64,000 bases of DNA. Source: Streptomyces sp. Tu6071. Lineage in GTDB: Bacteria; Actinomycetota; Actinomycetes; Streptomycetales; Streptomycetaceae. This document shows, piece by piece, positions 63,943-64,000 of this stretch. The DNA lies in assembly GCF_000213055.1 (NCBI RefSeq), contig NZ_CM001165.1:4362945-4426944 (forward strand), given 5' to 3'. Under the pieces are notes generated by a model, which saw only the letters and a list, made by a program, of their open reading frames with translations, was not told the DNA's origin and searched no databases. Numbering within the stretch: the first letter of the stretch is position 1; each line of letters opens with the position of its first letter. The position numbers and the translations under genes are program-made.

Positions 63943-64000
63943 CCGGAGGGGGTCCCGCACGGCGCCGCCGTGCTCGCCCCGCGCGCCCGTCACCTGGTGA

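Overview
The window is chromosomal DNA of a Streptomyces or very close relative. The evidence is very high GC with near-obligate G/C at third codon positions, frequent GTG starts, a DmdR1-type iron regulator, three proteins of the mycothiol-linked DinB/MDMPI fold, a prim-pol-domain protein next to an XRE/TPR differentiation-type regulator, and an SCO4402-family protein. From memory, the order citrate synthase/pdxH, dmdR1, SCO4402-family, purU, sigma, zinc-finger anti-sigma, STAS antagonist matches the S. coelicolor SCO4388-SCO4410 area; this synteny is an inference. No rRNA, tRNA, CRISPR array, transposase or prophage gene was seen.

Left third (1-22 kb): a truncated CtpE-like P-type ATPase; a FUSC membrane protein divergent from a MarR regulator; a DUF2530 membrane protein; an AzgA-type purine permease; a small ribbon-helix-helix protein; a MarR/MFS pair; a GAPDH paralogue with a GlxA-type regulator; a GNAT enzyme; a 2H RNA phosphodiesterase followed by a 29-residue membrane peptide; an aldo/keto reductase; a Uma2 nuclease; a DinB protein; a TetR regulator; a zinc alcohol dehydrogenase; a VOC protein; and a translationally coupled alpha/beta hydrolase plus mycothiol-fold protein. 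That last pair carries the most unusual DNA feature here: a 125-bp inverted repeat (123/125 identical) bracketing 990 bp, so recombination could flip the second gene and exchange the hydrolase C-terminus.

Middle third (22-43 kb): an orphan barstar overlapping an unknown gene; a second aldo/keto reductase; an HSL-type esterase; a PucR regulator; an SGNH hydrolase; a secreted membrane-anchored repeat protein; serC; a 1018-residue FAD/Fe-S oxidoreductase; a cardiolipin-synthase-like phospholipase D; a hexapeptide acetyltransferase; a LysR regulator with a long disordered tail; an EamA exporter; and a GH3 beta-glucosidase.

Right third (43-64 kb): a citrate synthase 2 divergent from pdxH; a long gene-free stretch with paired DnaA boxes and a branched RNA-like fold; a PAS/GAF sensor; a SIS-domain protein divergent from dmdR1 (with a large antisense ORF like adm); an alpha/beta hydrolase that lost its nucleophile; the prim-pol protein divergent from the XRE/TPR regulator; a Pro-rich TQ-motif membrane protein; a lipoprotein with internal duplication; a substrate-binding lipoprotein; the SCO4402-family protein; purU; and a sigma/anti-sigma/STAS module.

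Most genes are single or paired units. Regulation is dense: regulators often sit divergent from a transporter or enzyme with a palindrome in between. Intergenic and N- or C-terminal regions are rich in short in-frame tandem repeats. The region looks like core chromosome with modest accessory drift rather than an island.
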